Below are positions 1-5,716 of a DNA stretch of 5,716 nt, in pieces. The position numbers and the translations under genes are program-made. Origin of the DNA: Flavobacteriaceae bacterium (GTDB lineage: Bacteria > Bacteroidota > Bacteroidia > Flavobacteriales > Flavobacteriaceae); assembly GCA_030834365.1 (NCBI GenBank), contig JAURFJ010000078.1, positions 1 through 5,716 of the forward strand, in the 5' to 3' direction. The stretch's first letter is position 1. Every line of letters begins with the position of its first letter. The notes below the pieces were generated by a model. The model was not told the DNA's origin, did not search any database, and worked only from the letters and a program-made list of their open reading frames with translations.

Positions 1-1
1 G

Positions 2-613
2 ATTTTAGACCGCATTAATTTGACAATGTCGGCTGGTGACTATTTTTTCTTAATCGGCAAAACCGGTTCTGGCAAGAGCAGTTTCTTAAAAGCCCTCTAT
101 GGAGACGTACCTTTCAGTCAAGGAACCGCTCAGCTCAAATCATTCAACCTAAGAACACTAAGTGAACGACAACTGTCTGCCCTTCGGCGATCGATTGGAA
201 TCGTGTTTCAAGACTTCAAACTGCTGAATGACCGCAACGTCTTCGAAAACCTTGACTTCGTATTAAAGGCGACCGGATGGAAGCAGGCTTCGGCACGAAA
301 AAATCAAATAGAGTCGGTTCTAGAGCGGGTTTCGATGGAACATAAGCTCAACAGCTTTCCACACAGACTCTCAGGAGGAGAACAGCAGCGCGTTGCCATA
401 GCAAGAGCGCTGCTCAACGACCCCGACCTTATAATCGCTGACGAGCCTACTGGTAATTTAGACCCCGAAACTAGCCATGAGGTTATGCAGTTATTTGAAG
501 AAATAAATCGAAACGGCAAAAGTCTTTTGGTGGCCACTCATAACCATCAGTTAATCGCTCACTTTGGCCATCCTGTTGTAGAATGCGCCCAGCAGACCTT
601 AATACTTCAATAA
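2..613 (+). CDS. ftsE: FtsE-like cell-division ABC transporter ATP-binding protein (5' partial)
   Basis: This is an ABC ATPase of the FtsE/LolD/MacB-like class; in other bacteria FtsE pairs with the membrane protein FtsX at the inner membrane and controls septal peptidoglycan hydrolases. The frame is open to the left edge and the first visible codons (ILDRINL) are typical of the strand before Walker A, so the true start lies upstream and the internal TTG at 20 or ATG at 26 is not it. Numbering from the first visible codon (203 residues seen): Walker A GKTGSGKS 19-26, Q-loop Gln in VFQDF at 70, ABC signature LSGGEQQR 123-130, Walker B ending in Asp-Glu 147-148 followed by PTGNLDPETS, and H-loop His 180 in ATHN. 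The LKATGWK stretch and FQDFKLL are as I recall from Bacteroidota FtsE. About 15-25 N-terminal residues are probably missing. It has no membrane segment. No FtsX partner is visible downstream. A LolD-type or other ABC ATPase is the main alternative. Confidence 0.85.
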   Translation: MLDRINLTMSAGDYFFLIGKTGSGKSSFLKALYGDVPFSQGTAQLKSFNLRTLSERQLSALRRSIGIVFQDFKLLNDRNVFENLDFVLKATGWKQASARKNQIESVLERVSMEHKLNSFPHRLSGGEQQRVAIARALLNDPDLIIADEPTGNLDPETSHEVMQLFEEINRNGKSLLVATHNHQLIAHFGHPVVECAQQTLILQ

Positions 614-637
614 AAATCAGAAGTTTCAAAATTTCAG

Positions 638-645
638 TTTATTTG
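638..645 (+). promoter_or_regulatory. Weak candidate -7 promoter box for the ROK kinase gene
   Basis: TTTATTTG differs at one base from the Bacteroidota -7 consensus TAnnTTTG and lies 20 bases before the ATG of the kinase gene, within the 52-base gap after ftsE. No clear TTG-type -33 element is seen at the right spacing. The kinase gene could equally be read through from ftsE, as the two run the same way and no terminator hairpin is apparent between them. AT-rich sequence makes a chance match likely. Confidence 0.22.
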
Positions 646-665
646 CAACTGACAATTGATCTCCC

Positions 666-1406
666 ATGGCAATATTAGGCATTGATGTAGGTGGCACCGG
701 AATGAAAGGTGCATTGGTAGATACCGCAAATGGTGAGTTACTAAGCGAACGATTTCGACTAGACACACCCAAAAAAAGAGATCCAGAGGGCATGGCTCAA
801 TGCTTTCAGGAGATCGTTCAGCACTTTGACTATAAAGGACCGGTAGGTGCTGGATTTCCAACAATCATTAAAAATGGGGTTTGCGGATCACAAGGAAACC
901 TGCACAAAAGCTGGAAAGGACTAGACGTAGCTGAGGTTTTCAGCCAAAAAACCGGACTAGAGGTGACCGTAGTGAACGATGCCGACGCGGCCGGTTACGC
1001 CACTATGCATTACGGTGTAGGAAAAGGAGAAATGGGCCTAGTGATCATGATCACCATTGGCACCGGAATTGGCAGTGGGGCCTTTTTTAATGGACAGCTA
1101 ATACCCAATGTAGAGCTCGGTCAAATACCTTACAAAAAATACAAACGAATTGAAGAATGGGTTTCTGCTTCAGCGAAAGTGCGCGACAACTTGACCTTAG
1201 AGCAGTGGGCAGAACGCTTCAACAAATTTTTGAAAATCACCGACCTTTTGGTGGCTCCAGATCTAATCATTCTCGGTGGAGGGCTTTCAAAGGAATGGGA
1301 TAACTATGCCCACCTAATAGACTCACCGATTGCCATTAAGCCAGCAGCCCTGCGCAACAATGCGGGCATTGTCGGCGCAGCGGCGGCAGCAATATCTAGT
1401 CTTTAG
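666..1406 (+). CDS. ppgK: Polyphosphate glucokinase-like ROK family sugar kinase
   Basis: This is a cytoplasmic ROK-family kinase of 246 residues, the usual size for polyphosphate glucokinases, which phosphorylate glucose to glucose 6-phosphate using polyphosphate and in some cases ATP. Visible motifs are the phosphate loop DVGGTGMKG at 7-15, GFPT at 63-66, the NDAD motif at 104-107 with Asp105 as likely catalytic base, TIGTGIGSG at 130-138, LGGG at 203-206 and a C-terminal NNAGIVGAA. The cysteine-rich zinc motif of many ROK kinases and repressors is absent, as is usual for the polyphosphate-type enzymes, and there is no DNA-binding domain. One oddity is ELGQ at 150-153 where most of the family has ELGH; Glu150 remains but the sugar-contacting His is Gln. 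The ATG is chosen because the phosphate loop begins seven residues in. It follows ftsE by 52 bases, and its 3' end overlaps typA by 11 bases tail to tail. Substrate and phosphate donor are inferred from family resemblance; an ATP-dependent glucokinase or another hexose kinase is possible. Confidence 0.85.
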   Translation: MAILGIDVGGTGMKGALVDTANGELLSERFRLDTPKKRDPEGMAQCFQEIVQHFDYKGPVGAGFPTIIKNGVCGSQGNLHKSWKGLDVAEVFSQKTGLEVTVVNDADAAGYATMHYGVGKGEMGLVIMITIGTGIGSGAFFNGQLIPNVELGQIPYKKYKRIEEWVSASAKVRDNLTLEQWAERFNKFLKITDLLVAPDLIILGGGLSKEWDNYAHLIDSPIAIKPAALRNNAGIVGAAAAAISSL

Positions 1407-3192
1407 CCCGCTTTCTGTCGGTTTCTTTGAGATATACCTTGCGCAATCGAATGTGATTCGGAGTCACCTCAACCAGTTCGTCTTTTTGTATATACTCGAG
1501 CGCCTGCTCAAGCGAAAATTTAATGGCTGGCACAATTTTTACCTTGTCGTCAGTACCCGAGGCGCGCACGTTTGAGAGCTTCTTTGTTTTAGTCACGTTG
1601 ACTCCCATGTCGTCGGCTCTAGAGTTTTCGCCAATTACTTGCCCTTCGTAAATATCCTCTCCCGGATCTATGAAAAACACCCCACGCTCTTGGATTTTAT
1701 CAATAGAATACGGAATGGCCGTTCCGTTTTCGAGCGACACCAACGAGCCGTTTATACGACCGGGAATGTTACCCTTAAACGGTTGGTATTCGATGAAGCG
1801 GTGTGACATAATGGCCTCCCCTGCAGTAGCGGTAAGTAGTTGATTTCTGAGGCCTATAATTCCTCTAGACGGAATAATAAATTCACAAATCATACGTGTG
1901 CCTTTCGTCTCCATACTCAGCAGTTCGCCTTTGCGCATCGAAACCATTTCAACCGCTTTTCCTGAAACCGTTTCGGGAAGGTCGATGGTCAGCTGCTCTA
2001 CGGGCTCACACTTAACGCCGTCAATTTCTTTGATGATAACTTGAGGCTGACCGATTTGCAGCTCGTAACCCTCGCGTCTCATGGTTTCAATTAGTACTGA
2101 TAAATGCAGTACTCCCCGACCGTAAACCATGAATCGGTCGGCGCTCTCTGTCGCCTTCACTCTGAGGGCCAAATTTTTCTCCAACTCTTTATCTAGTCGG
2201 TCTTTGATGTGTCTAGAGGTGACGAACTTTCCGTCTTTTCCGAAAAAGGGGCTATCGTTAATAGTGAATAGCATGCTCATCGTAGGTTCGTCTATGGCAA
2301 TAGATTTCAAGGCTTCGGGCTGCTCGAAATCGGCTACCGTGTCTCCAATCTCAAACTGCTCCATACCAACGATGGCACAAATGTCTCCGGCTACTACCTC
2401 TTTTACTTTTTGACGACCTAAGCCTTCAAAGGTGAATAGCTCTTTAATGCGTGATTTGGTTATCGATCCGTCGCGCTTAACCAGACTCACCGGCTGGCCC
2501 TCTTTAAGCGACCCTCGCTGCAGCCTGCCAATGGCAATACGACCGGTAAATGAGGAATAATCTAGCGATGTGATCAGCATCTGAGTGGTTCCGGCGGCCG
2601 GTTTAAACTCAGGTACCTCAGCAAGAACCATTTCTAACAAAGGTTCTATAGAATCGGTAGGCTTCTTGTGATCGGTACTCATCCATCCGTTTTTAGCGGA
2701 CCCGTAAACGGCAGGAAAATCAAGTTGCCATTCTTCTGCACCCAATTCAAACATGAGATCAAAAACCTTCTCGTGCACCTCTTCTGGAGTACAGTTTTCT
2801 TTGTCTACCTTATTGATCACCACGCAGGGTTTAAGACCCATAGATATAGCTTTCTGAAGCACAAAACGGGTTTGAGGCATAGGACCTTCAAAGGCGTCGA
2901 CTAACAAAAGAACTCCGTCAGCCATGTTGAGTACGCGCTCTACTTCACCACCGAAATCGGCGTGACCAGGGGTGTCAATGATATTAATCTTGTAGTCTTT
3001 GTACTGAACTGAGACGTTCTTAGATACGATGGTAATGCCACGTTCGCGCTCCAGATCGTTATTATCTAGTATGAGCTCTCCTTTATTTTCATTCTCTCTG
3101 AAAAGTTGGCAATGGTATAAGATTTTGTCAACCAGGGTGGTTTTTCCGTGGTCAACGTGAGCGATAATCGCAATGTTTTTGATGTACTGCAT
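1396..3192 (-). CDS. typA: Ribosome-associated translational GTPase TypA/BipA
   Basis: This is a 598-residue translational GTPase, full length for the TypA/BipA family. These proteins bind the 70S ribosome at the site used by EF-G and aid ribosome assembly and growth in cold or under stress. All G motifs are intact: G1 AHVDHGKTT 11-19, G2 RGIT 51-54, G3 DTPGH 73-77, G4 NKVD 127-130 and G5 SAK 165-167. A beta-barrel domain II follows (about 200-290), then EF-G-like domains III and V (about 300-475, including GRGVLHLSVLIE), then the family-specific C-terminal domain starting near SRGIIGLRNQLLT. EF-G domain IV is absent, which separates it from EF-G; LepA has a different C-terminus. The ATG start gives the standard N-terminus MQYIKNIAIIAHVDHGK. 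It is transcribed away from kdsA across a 96-base gap with a likely promoter, and its stop codon lies inside the end of the sugar kinase gene. No truncation or frameshift is seen. Confidence 0.97.
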   Translation of the reverse strand: MQYIKNIAIIAHVDHGKTTLVDKILYHCQLFRENENKGELILDNNDLERERGITIVSKNVSVQYKDYKINIIDTPGHADFGGEVERVLNMADGVLLLVDAFEGPMPQTRFVLQKAISMGLKPCVVINKVDKENCTPEEVHEKVFDLMFELGAEEWQLDFPAVYGSAKNGWMSTDHKKPTDSIEPLLEMVLAEVPEFKPAAGTTQMLITSLDYSSFTGRIAIGRLQRGSLKEGQPVSLVKRDGSITKSRIKELFTFEGLGRQKVKEVVAGDICAIVGMEQFEIGDTVADFEQPEALKSIAIDEPTMSMLFTINDSPFFGKDGKFVTSRHIKDRLDKELEKNLALRVKATESADRFMVYGRGVLHLSVLIETMRREGYELQIGQPQVIIKEIDGVKCEPVEQLTIDLPETVSGKAVEMVSMRKGELLSMETKGTRMICEFIIPSRGIIGLRNQLLTATAGEAIMSHRFIEYQPFKGNIPGRINGSLVSLENGTAIPYSIDKIQERGVFFIDPGEDIYEGQVIGENSRADDMGVNVTKTKKLSNVRASGTDDKVKIVPAIKFSLEQALEYIQKDELVEVTPNHIRLRKVYLKETDRKRAKD

Positions 3193-3220
3193 CGAGTAAA
3201 TTTTGAAGCCTTAGGGCGCG

Positions 3221-3228
3221 CAAATATA
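3221..3228 (-). promoter_or_regulatory. Predicted -7 promoter box for typA
   Basis: On the minus strand this reads TATATTTG, a full match to the Bacteroidota sigma factor -7 consensus TAnnTTTG. It lies 28 bases before the typA ATG, giving a predicted leader of roughly 20 bases. A convincing TTG-type -33 element is not seen at the usual spacing. Its position in a short divergent gap between two housekeeping genes raises the odds that it is real. Confidence 0.55.
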
Positions 3229-3260
3229 GGTCTAAAACAGAGCCAGATGTGATAAAAAAC

Positions 3261-3268
3261 TACCTTTG
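3261..3268 (+). promoter_or_regulatory. kdsA: Predicted -7 promoter box for kdsA
   Basis: TACCTTTG is a full match to TAnnTTTG and ends 20 bases before the kdsA ATG, which predicts a very short leader. No clear -33 TTG is visible upstream. It lies 32 bases from the typA box on the other strand, so the upstream polymerase footprints of the two promoters would overlap. No strong purine-rich ribosome binding site precedes the ATG, which is normal for this phylum. Confidence 0.55.
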
Positions 3269-3288
3269 TACTGAAATCACTTAGAAGA

Positions 3289-4107
3289 ATGAATCTATCT
3301 GCTCTTACCAACATTAAGCACTCGAATAGCCCTCAATTTTTACTAATCGCAGGGCCATGCGCAATCGAATCTGAGTCTATGGCGCTACAGGTGGCCGAAT
3401 CCGCCCTCAAAATCACTGATAAATTGGGCATCCCATATGTGTTCAAGGGCAGTTTTAAAAAGGCCAATCGCAGTCGTGTTGATTCTTTCACAGGAATAGG
3501 CGATGAGAAGGCGCTGGCCATTTTAAGAAAGGTGGGTGAAACCTTTGACATACCAACGATAACTGACATTCATAAAGAGAGTGATGCTGAAATGGCCGCT
3601 GCTTATGTAGACGCACTTCAGATTCCTGCCTTCCTAGTGAGACAAACTGATTTGGTAGTGGCCGCCGCCAAAACCCAGAAGGTGATCAACCTTAAAAAAG
3701 GGCAATTCATGGGGCCCGAGAGTATGCAGTTTGCCGTGCAAAAGGTAAGTGATAGTGGAAACACTAACTCGTGGATCACCGAGAGAGGTACTACCTTCGG
3801 ATACCAAGACTTAATAATTGACTATCGCGGCATTCCCGTGATGCGTCAATACGCTCCTGTAATTCTAGACGTTACACACTCCTTACAACAACCCAATCAA
3901 GCTTCTGGAGTGACCGGAGGGCGTCCGGCACTCATCGAAACCGTTGCTAAGGCCGGAATAGCTGTGGGCGTAGACGGTATTTTTCTTGAAACCCATCCCG
4001 ACCCCAAAACAGCCAAAAGCGATGGAGCCAATCAGCTTCCGCTTGAGCGCCTAGAAGCATTACTGCAAAACTTAGCCAGAATCAGAGAAACTATAGTTAG
4101 CCTGTAA
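3289..4107 (+). CDS. kdsA: 3-deoxy-8-phosphooctulonate synthase (Kdo-8-phosphate synthase), metal-dependent type
   Basis: KdsA condenses phosphoenolpyruvate with arabinose 5-phosphate to give Kdo 8-phosphate, the first committed step to the Kdo sugar of the lipopolysaccharide inner core, in the cytoplasm. The 272-residue product has the usual length and a complete TIM-barrel family pattern: IAGPCAIES 20-28, FKGSFKKANRSR 52-63, TDIH 92-95, LVRQTD 116-121, DVTHSLQQP 194-202, FLETHPDP 232-239 and KSDGANQLPL 243-252. The four ligands of the metal-dependent class (known from the Aquifex enzyme) can be placed at Cys24, His197, Glu234 and Asp245; the metal-independent E. coli type has Asn at the first position. 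This indicates a metal-dependent enzyme. The KANRS motif argues for KdsA over a DAHP synthase. The ATG follows a TAnnTTTG box; the first 14 residues are not conserved-looking, so a slightly later start cannot be wholly excluded. Presence of the gene indicates a Gram-negative outer membrane. It is divergent from typA and followed 75 bases later by an exported phosphoesterase gene on the same strand. Confidence 0.97.
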   Translation: MNLSALTNIKHSNSPQFLLIAGPCAIESESMALQVAESALKITDKLGIPYVFKGSFKKANRSRVDSFTGIGDEKALAILRKVGETFDIPTITDIHKESDAEMAAAYVDALQIPAFLVRQTDLVVAAAKTQKVINLKKGQFMGPESMQFAVQKVSDSGNTNSWITERGTTFGYQDLIIDYRGIPVMRQYAPVILDVTHSLQQPNQASGVTGGRPALIETVAKAGIAVGVDGIFLETHPDPKTAKSDGANQLPLERLEALLQNLARIRETIVSL

Positions 4108-4111
4108 TGCT

Positions 4112-4141
4112 AACCTTTTCTTAAAGATTCAAAAGAAGGTT
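4112..4141 (+). other. Imperfect intergenic hairpin after kdsA
   Basis: The arms 4112-4119 and 4134-4141 pair over eight positions, one of them G-U. After a C-A mismatch at 4120/4133, two more A-U pairs follow, leaving an eight-base loop. It begins five bases after the kdsA stop. No T-run follows the right arm, so it is not a typical intrinsic terminator. It could slow 3' decay of the kdsA message or be chance in AT-rich sequence. Confidence 0.3.
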
Positions 4142-4158
4142 CCTGCAAAAGAAGCGAT

Positions 4159-4166
4159 TAAATTCG
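4159..4166 (+). promoter_or_regulatory. Weak candidate -7 box for the PHP-domain gene
   Basis: TAAATTCG matches TAnnTTTG at all but one fixed position and lies 16 bases before the ATG of the exported phosphoesterase gene. No clear -33 element is seen. If it is not used, the gene is probably read through from kdsA across the 75-base gap. Confidence 0.22.
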
Positions 4167-4182
4167 GGCAAAAGTCAATAAT

Positions 4183-5298
4183 ATGAAAGCCCTATTTACC
4201 TTCTTTTTAAGTCTGCTGCTCAGTTTAAACCTAGCCGCCCAAGACCATAGTCATCAAAGTGCAAGACCCATTTCTTTTCCGAATTTTGGTGCCTATCAAA
4301 CCTTGTCAACAGATCTTCACATGCACACCGTTTTTTCAGACGGATCGGTCTGGGACATCAGGGTTCAGGAAGCCTTAATGGATGGATTAGATGCCATCGC
4401 CATGACCGAGCACCTTGAATACCAACCTCACAGTGCAGATATTCCGCATCCTGACAGAAACAGAGCCTATGATTTAGCGCTGGCAGAGGCCAAAGATCAC
4501 GAACTGCTGATCATCAGAGGATCAGAGATCACTCGCGGAGCACCCATAGGGCACAACAATGCGGTTTTCATTGAAGACGCTAATAAAATGCTCAAAGAGA
4601 AGGCCGAAGACGCCTTTAGAGAGGCAAAAAATCAAGGGGCATTCATTTTCTGGAACCATCCGGCCTGGACCGCCCAAAGCTCAAAAGGATTACCCGTTCT
4701 AAGCGATTTTCAAAAAGAACGCATTAAAATGGGAGAACTTCACGGAATCGAAGTGGTAAACTATGGAGCCTATGCCGAAGAATCGCTAGCGCTAGCCTTA
4801 GAGCAAGACCTCACTATCTTGGCCACCTCAGACGTGCACGGACTCATCGAATGGGATTATAGCAACAAGGGGCTTCAACGCCCGGTAACCCTAGTTTTTG
4901 CGAAAGAAAAAAGTCTAGCTGCACTCAACGAGGCCCTTAAAGCAAAACGAACCGTTGCTGCCTACAACGACCTGCTTATAGGCCGTCAAGAATTCTTAGA
5001 ACCCCTCATTCTAAATAGCATTAGCATACACAACGCCCACTACATGTCTGGCACCGAGATTGTAGAGCTCACCCTTAAAAACGAATGCAGCAGCGATTTA
5101 ATTTTTGAAAACAAAAGTGCATACACGTTTCACGAAAGCTCACCAGTGTTTGTACTAAAGGCCCATGAGCGCAAAACATTCAAGGTAAAAACACTGCAAA
5201 AAATGAAATCATTCGAGCTAAAACTAGAAGCCTTGGGCGCATTTTATGCGCCGTCAAAGCACCCAGTACTCAGCTGGGAGGTTACGGTTAAAGAGTAG
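4183..5298 (+). CDS. Exported PHP-domain phosphoesterase, resembling the Sb-PDE family
   Basis: The 371-residue product begins with a signal peptide: Lys2, a hydrophobic stretch at 4-18, and a likely cleavage site near AAQ at 18-20. There is no lipobox cysteine, so a soluble periplasmic protein is expected. The PHP metal-dependent phosphoesterase domain covers about 40-265, with the metal-binding pattern intact: HMH at 46-48, Asp53, TEH at 75-77, Glu115, His124, NHP with His159, Glu190, and SDVH with Asp217 and His219. Surrounding motifs such as FSDG, EYQPH, DRNRAYD and GSEITR resemble secreted Bacteroidota proteins named after the Sphingobium phosphodiesterase Sb-PDE, which cleaves organophosphate diesters. 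The last 100 or so residues look beta-rich and may form a separate Ig-like domain; this is a guess from composition. Export argues against a histidinol-phosphatase or DNA polymerase role, the other PHP functions. A role in taking phosphate from extracellular esters is plausible; the substrate is unknown. It sits between kdsA and ssrA with no obvious functional partner. Confidence 0.85.
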   Translation: MKALFTFFLSLLLSLNLAAQDHSHQSARPISFPNFGAYQTLSTDLHMHTVFSDGSVWDIRVQEALMDGLDAIAMTEHLEYQPHSADIPHPDRNRAYDLALAEAKDHELLIIRGSEITRGAPIGHNNAVFIEDANKMLKEKAEDAFREAKNQGAFIFWNHPAWTAQSSKGLPVLSDFQKERIKMGELHGIEVVNYGAYAEESLALALEQDLTILATSDVHGLIEWDYSNKGLQRPVTLVFAKEKSLAALNEALKAKRTVAAYNDLLIGRQEFLEPLILNSISIHNAHYMSGTEIVELTLKNECSSDLIFENKSAYTFHESSPVFVLKAHERKTFKVKTLQKMKSFELKLEALGAFYAPSKHPVLSWEVTVKE

Positions 5299-5306
5299 TT
5301 TTTTCG

Positions 5307-5314
5307 TATCTTTG
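5307..5314 (+). promoter_or_regulatory. ssrA: Predicted -7 promoter box for ssrA
   Basis: TATCTTTG is a full match to TAnnTTTG. It lies nine bases after the PHP gene stop and 27 bases before the predicted mature 5' end of tmRNA, so transcription would start near 5320 and leave a short 5' leader for RNase P to remove. A clear -33 element is not seen. Confidence 0.55.
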
Positions 5315-5341
5315 TCAGCTCTAATACGTTCTTTAATTTAT

Positions 5342-5716
5342 GGGGCCGATCTGGATTTGACAGCAAGATCAATGAGATCGTAAGCATGCCGAGCTATGGG
5401 GTTAACGCTCGTAAATATCTACTTCAACCATTTTAAATGGCGAAAATAACTACGCTTTAGCTGCCTAATAATCTGAATCACAGTAAGATTTGGCCTAGTC
5501 TCGCCAGGCGAGAGAGCTAAATGTCTCTAGAAAGCCCTTGTTGGCGGCGTTCTTTAAAGAGGCACCATCAAAGTCAACAACGAATGTCTTTCGCTTCGCA
5601 AGGCATTTAAAATTTAGAAGCTAAGGAAGTCAGTAGATGGTCACTGATCAGCTGCTTTCTGACAATCATTCAGTGAATAAGCATGTAGAAAGCGTTTGAG
5701 TTGCTTGTTTGGACGA
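5342..5716 (+). ncRNA. ssrA: Transfer-messenger RNA (tmRNA), one-piece form, 3' end cut by window
   Basis: tmRNA, with SmpB, rescues stalled ribosomes by acting first as alanyl-tRNA and then as a message for a degradation tag. The 5' tRNA-like part starts GGGGCCGATCTGGATTTGAC, the conserved tmRNA opening. Visible structure includes helix P2 pairing 5384-5389 with 5681-5686. It also includes a classic first pseudoknot (stems CGAGC/GCTCG at 5390-5394 with 5407-5411, and GGTT/AACC at 5400-5403 with 5426-5429). A tag-flanking helix follows (5463-5465 with 5492-5494 and 5470-5474 with 5486-5490). Downstream are candidate parts of later pseudoknots: TTGTTG 5538-5543 with CAACAA 5575-5580, and an eight-pair hairpin 5583-5590 with 5600-5607. 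The window ends in GGACGA, just before the expected T-arm and CCA, so about 26 bases are missing. The 5' half and 3' end are in the usual order, so this is not a permuted two-piece tmRNA. The exact mature 5' end is inferred. Confidence 0.96.
5439..5471 (+). other. tmRNA tag-peptide reading frame (GENNYALAA, tandem stop)
   Basis: Reading from GGC at 5439 gives Gly-Glu-Asn-Asn-Tyr-Ala-Leu-Ala-Ala followed by two TAA codons at 5466-5468 and 5469-5471. The tag ends in Ala-Leu-Ala-Ala, the signal read by ClpXP and related proteases. The resume codon encodes Gly instead of the Ala common in proteobacteria, as in known Bacteroidota tags of the form GE(N/T)NYALAA. The frame lies 9 bases after the first pseudoknot, the expected place. 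Confidence 0.93.

Noticed and set aside
1041..1054. Perfect 14-base palindrome GTGATCATGATCAC inside the sugar kinase gene.
   Set aside because: It encodes Val-Ile-Met-Ile-Thr before the TIGTG motif, occurs once, and needs only the repeated ATC codons to arise; no sign of an operator role.
1330..1575. Plus-strand open frame of 81 codons spanning the ppgK and typA ends.
   Set aside because: It overlaps two real genes in other phases and its product has no recognisable motif.
2129..2413. Plus-strand open frame of 94 codons antisense to typA.
   Set aside because: It mirrors the coding strand of typA, has a low-complexity Ser-rich product and no promoter or family match.
3066..3314. Minus-strand open frame of 82 codons overlapping the start of typA and kdsA.
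   Set aside because: Most of it lies over the strongly conserved typA GTPase frame in another phase; its product resembles no family I know, and the TypA frame with intact G motifs is clearly the real one.
4112..4141. Intrinsic terminator for kdsA.
   Set aside because: The stem is weak and is followed by CCTGC, not by a run of T, so it is listed only as a hairpin.
4785..4796. Perfect 12-base palindrome GCTAGCGCTAGC inside the PHP gene.
   Set aside because: It is explained by Leu-Ala-Leu-Ala coding in an alanine/leucine-rich helix and is not repeated elsewhere in the window.
5500..5512. Inverted repeat CTCGCCAGGCGAG as a stand-alone regulatory site or terminator of the PHP gene.
   Set aside because: It lies within the tmRNA and is best explained as part of the tmRNA fold downstream of the tag helix.

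Overview
This window looks like a chromosomal piece from a member of the Bacteroidota, probably Flavobacteriales or a relative. Four signs support this. The ATP-binding protein at the left edge has the form of FtsE usual in that phylum. Several genes have TAnnTTTG-type (-7) promoter boxes and no clear Shine-Dalgarno sequence. The tmRNA encodes the tag GENNYALAA, a type I know from Bacteroidota. The secreted PHP-domain protein is a family common there. The phylum call is fairly firm; anything finer is inference.

Layout, left to right. An ftsE-like gene (5' end cut by the window edge) is followed after 52 bases by a polyphosphate glucokinase-like ROK kinase gene (ppgK), both on +. ppgK converges on typA/bipA (-), and the two coding regions overlap by 11 bases, so no terminator space lies between them. 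typA and kdsA diverge from a 96-base gap holding one TAnnTTTG box for each direction. kdsA (+) is followed by a 75-base gap with an imperfect hairpin, then a gene for an exported PHP-superfamily phosphoesterase (+). A third strong TAnnTTTG box sits just after that gene and precedes ssrA (tmRNA, +), which runs off the right edge about 26 bases short of its CCA end.

The genes are mostly core functions that do not form one pathway: cell division or envelope ABC ATPase, sugar phosphorylation, ribosome-associated GTPase, Kdo synthesis for lipopolysaccharide, an extracytoplasmic phosphoesterase, and ribosome rescue. typA and ssrA both act on the translation apparatus, but nothing shown here links them. 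No mobile element, CRISPR array, integrase, defence system or toxin-antitoxin pair was seen. No intergenic stretch exceeds 100 bases. I found no evidence of a new system. The points most worth checking are the His-to-Gln change in the ROK sugar-binding motif of the kinase, the 11-base convergent overlap, the absence of ftsX in the visible neighbourhood of ftsE, and the unassigned substrate of the PHP enzyme.
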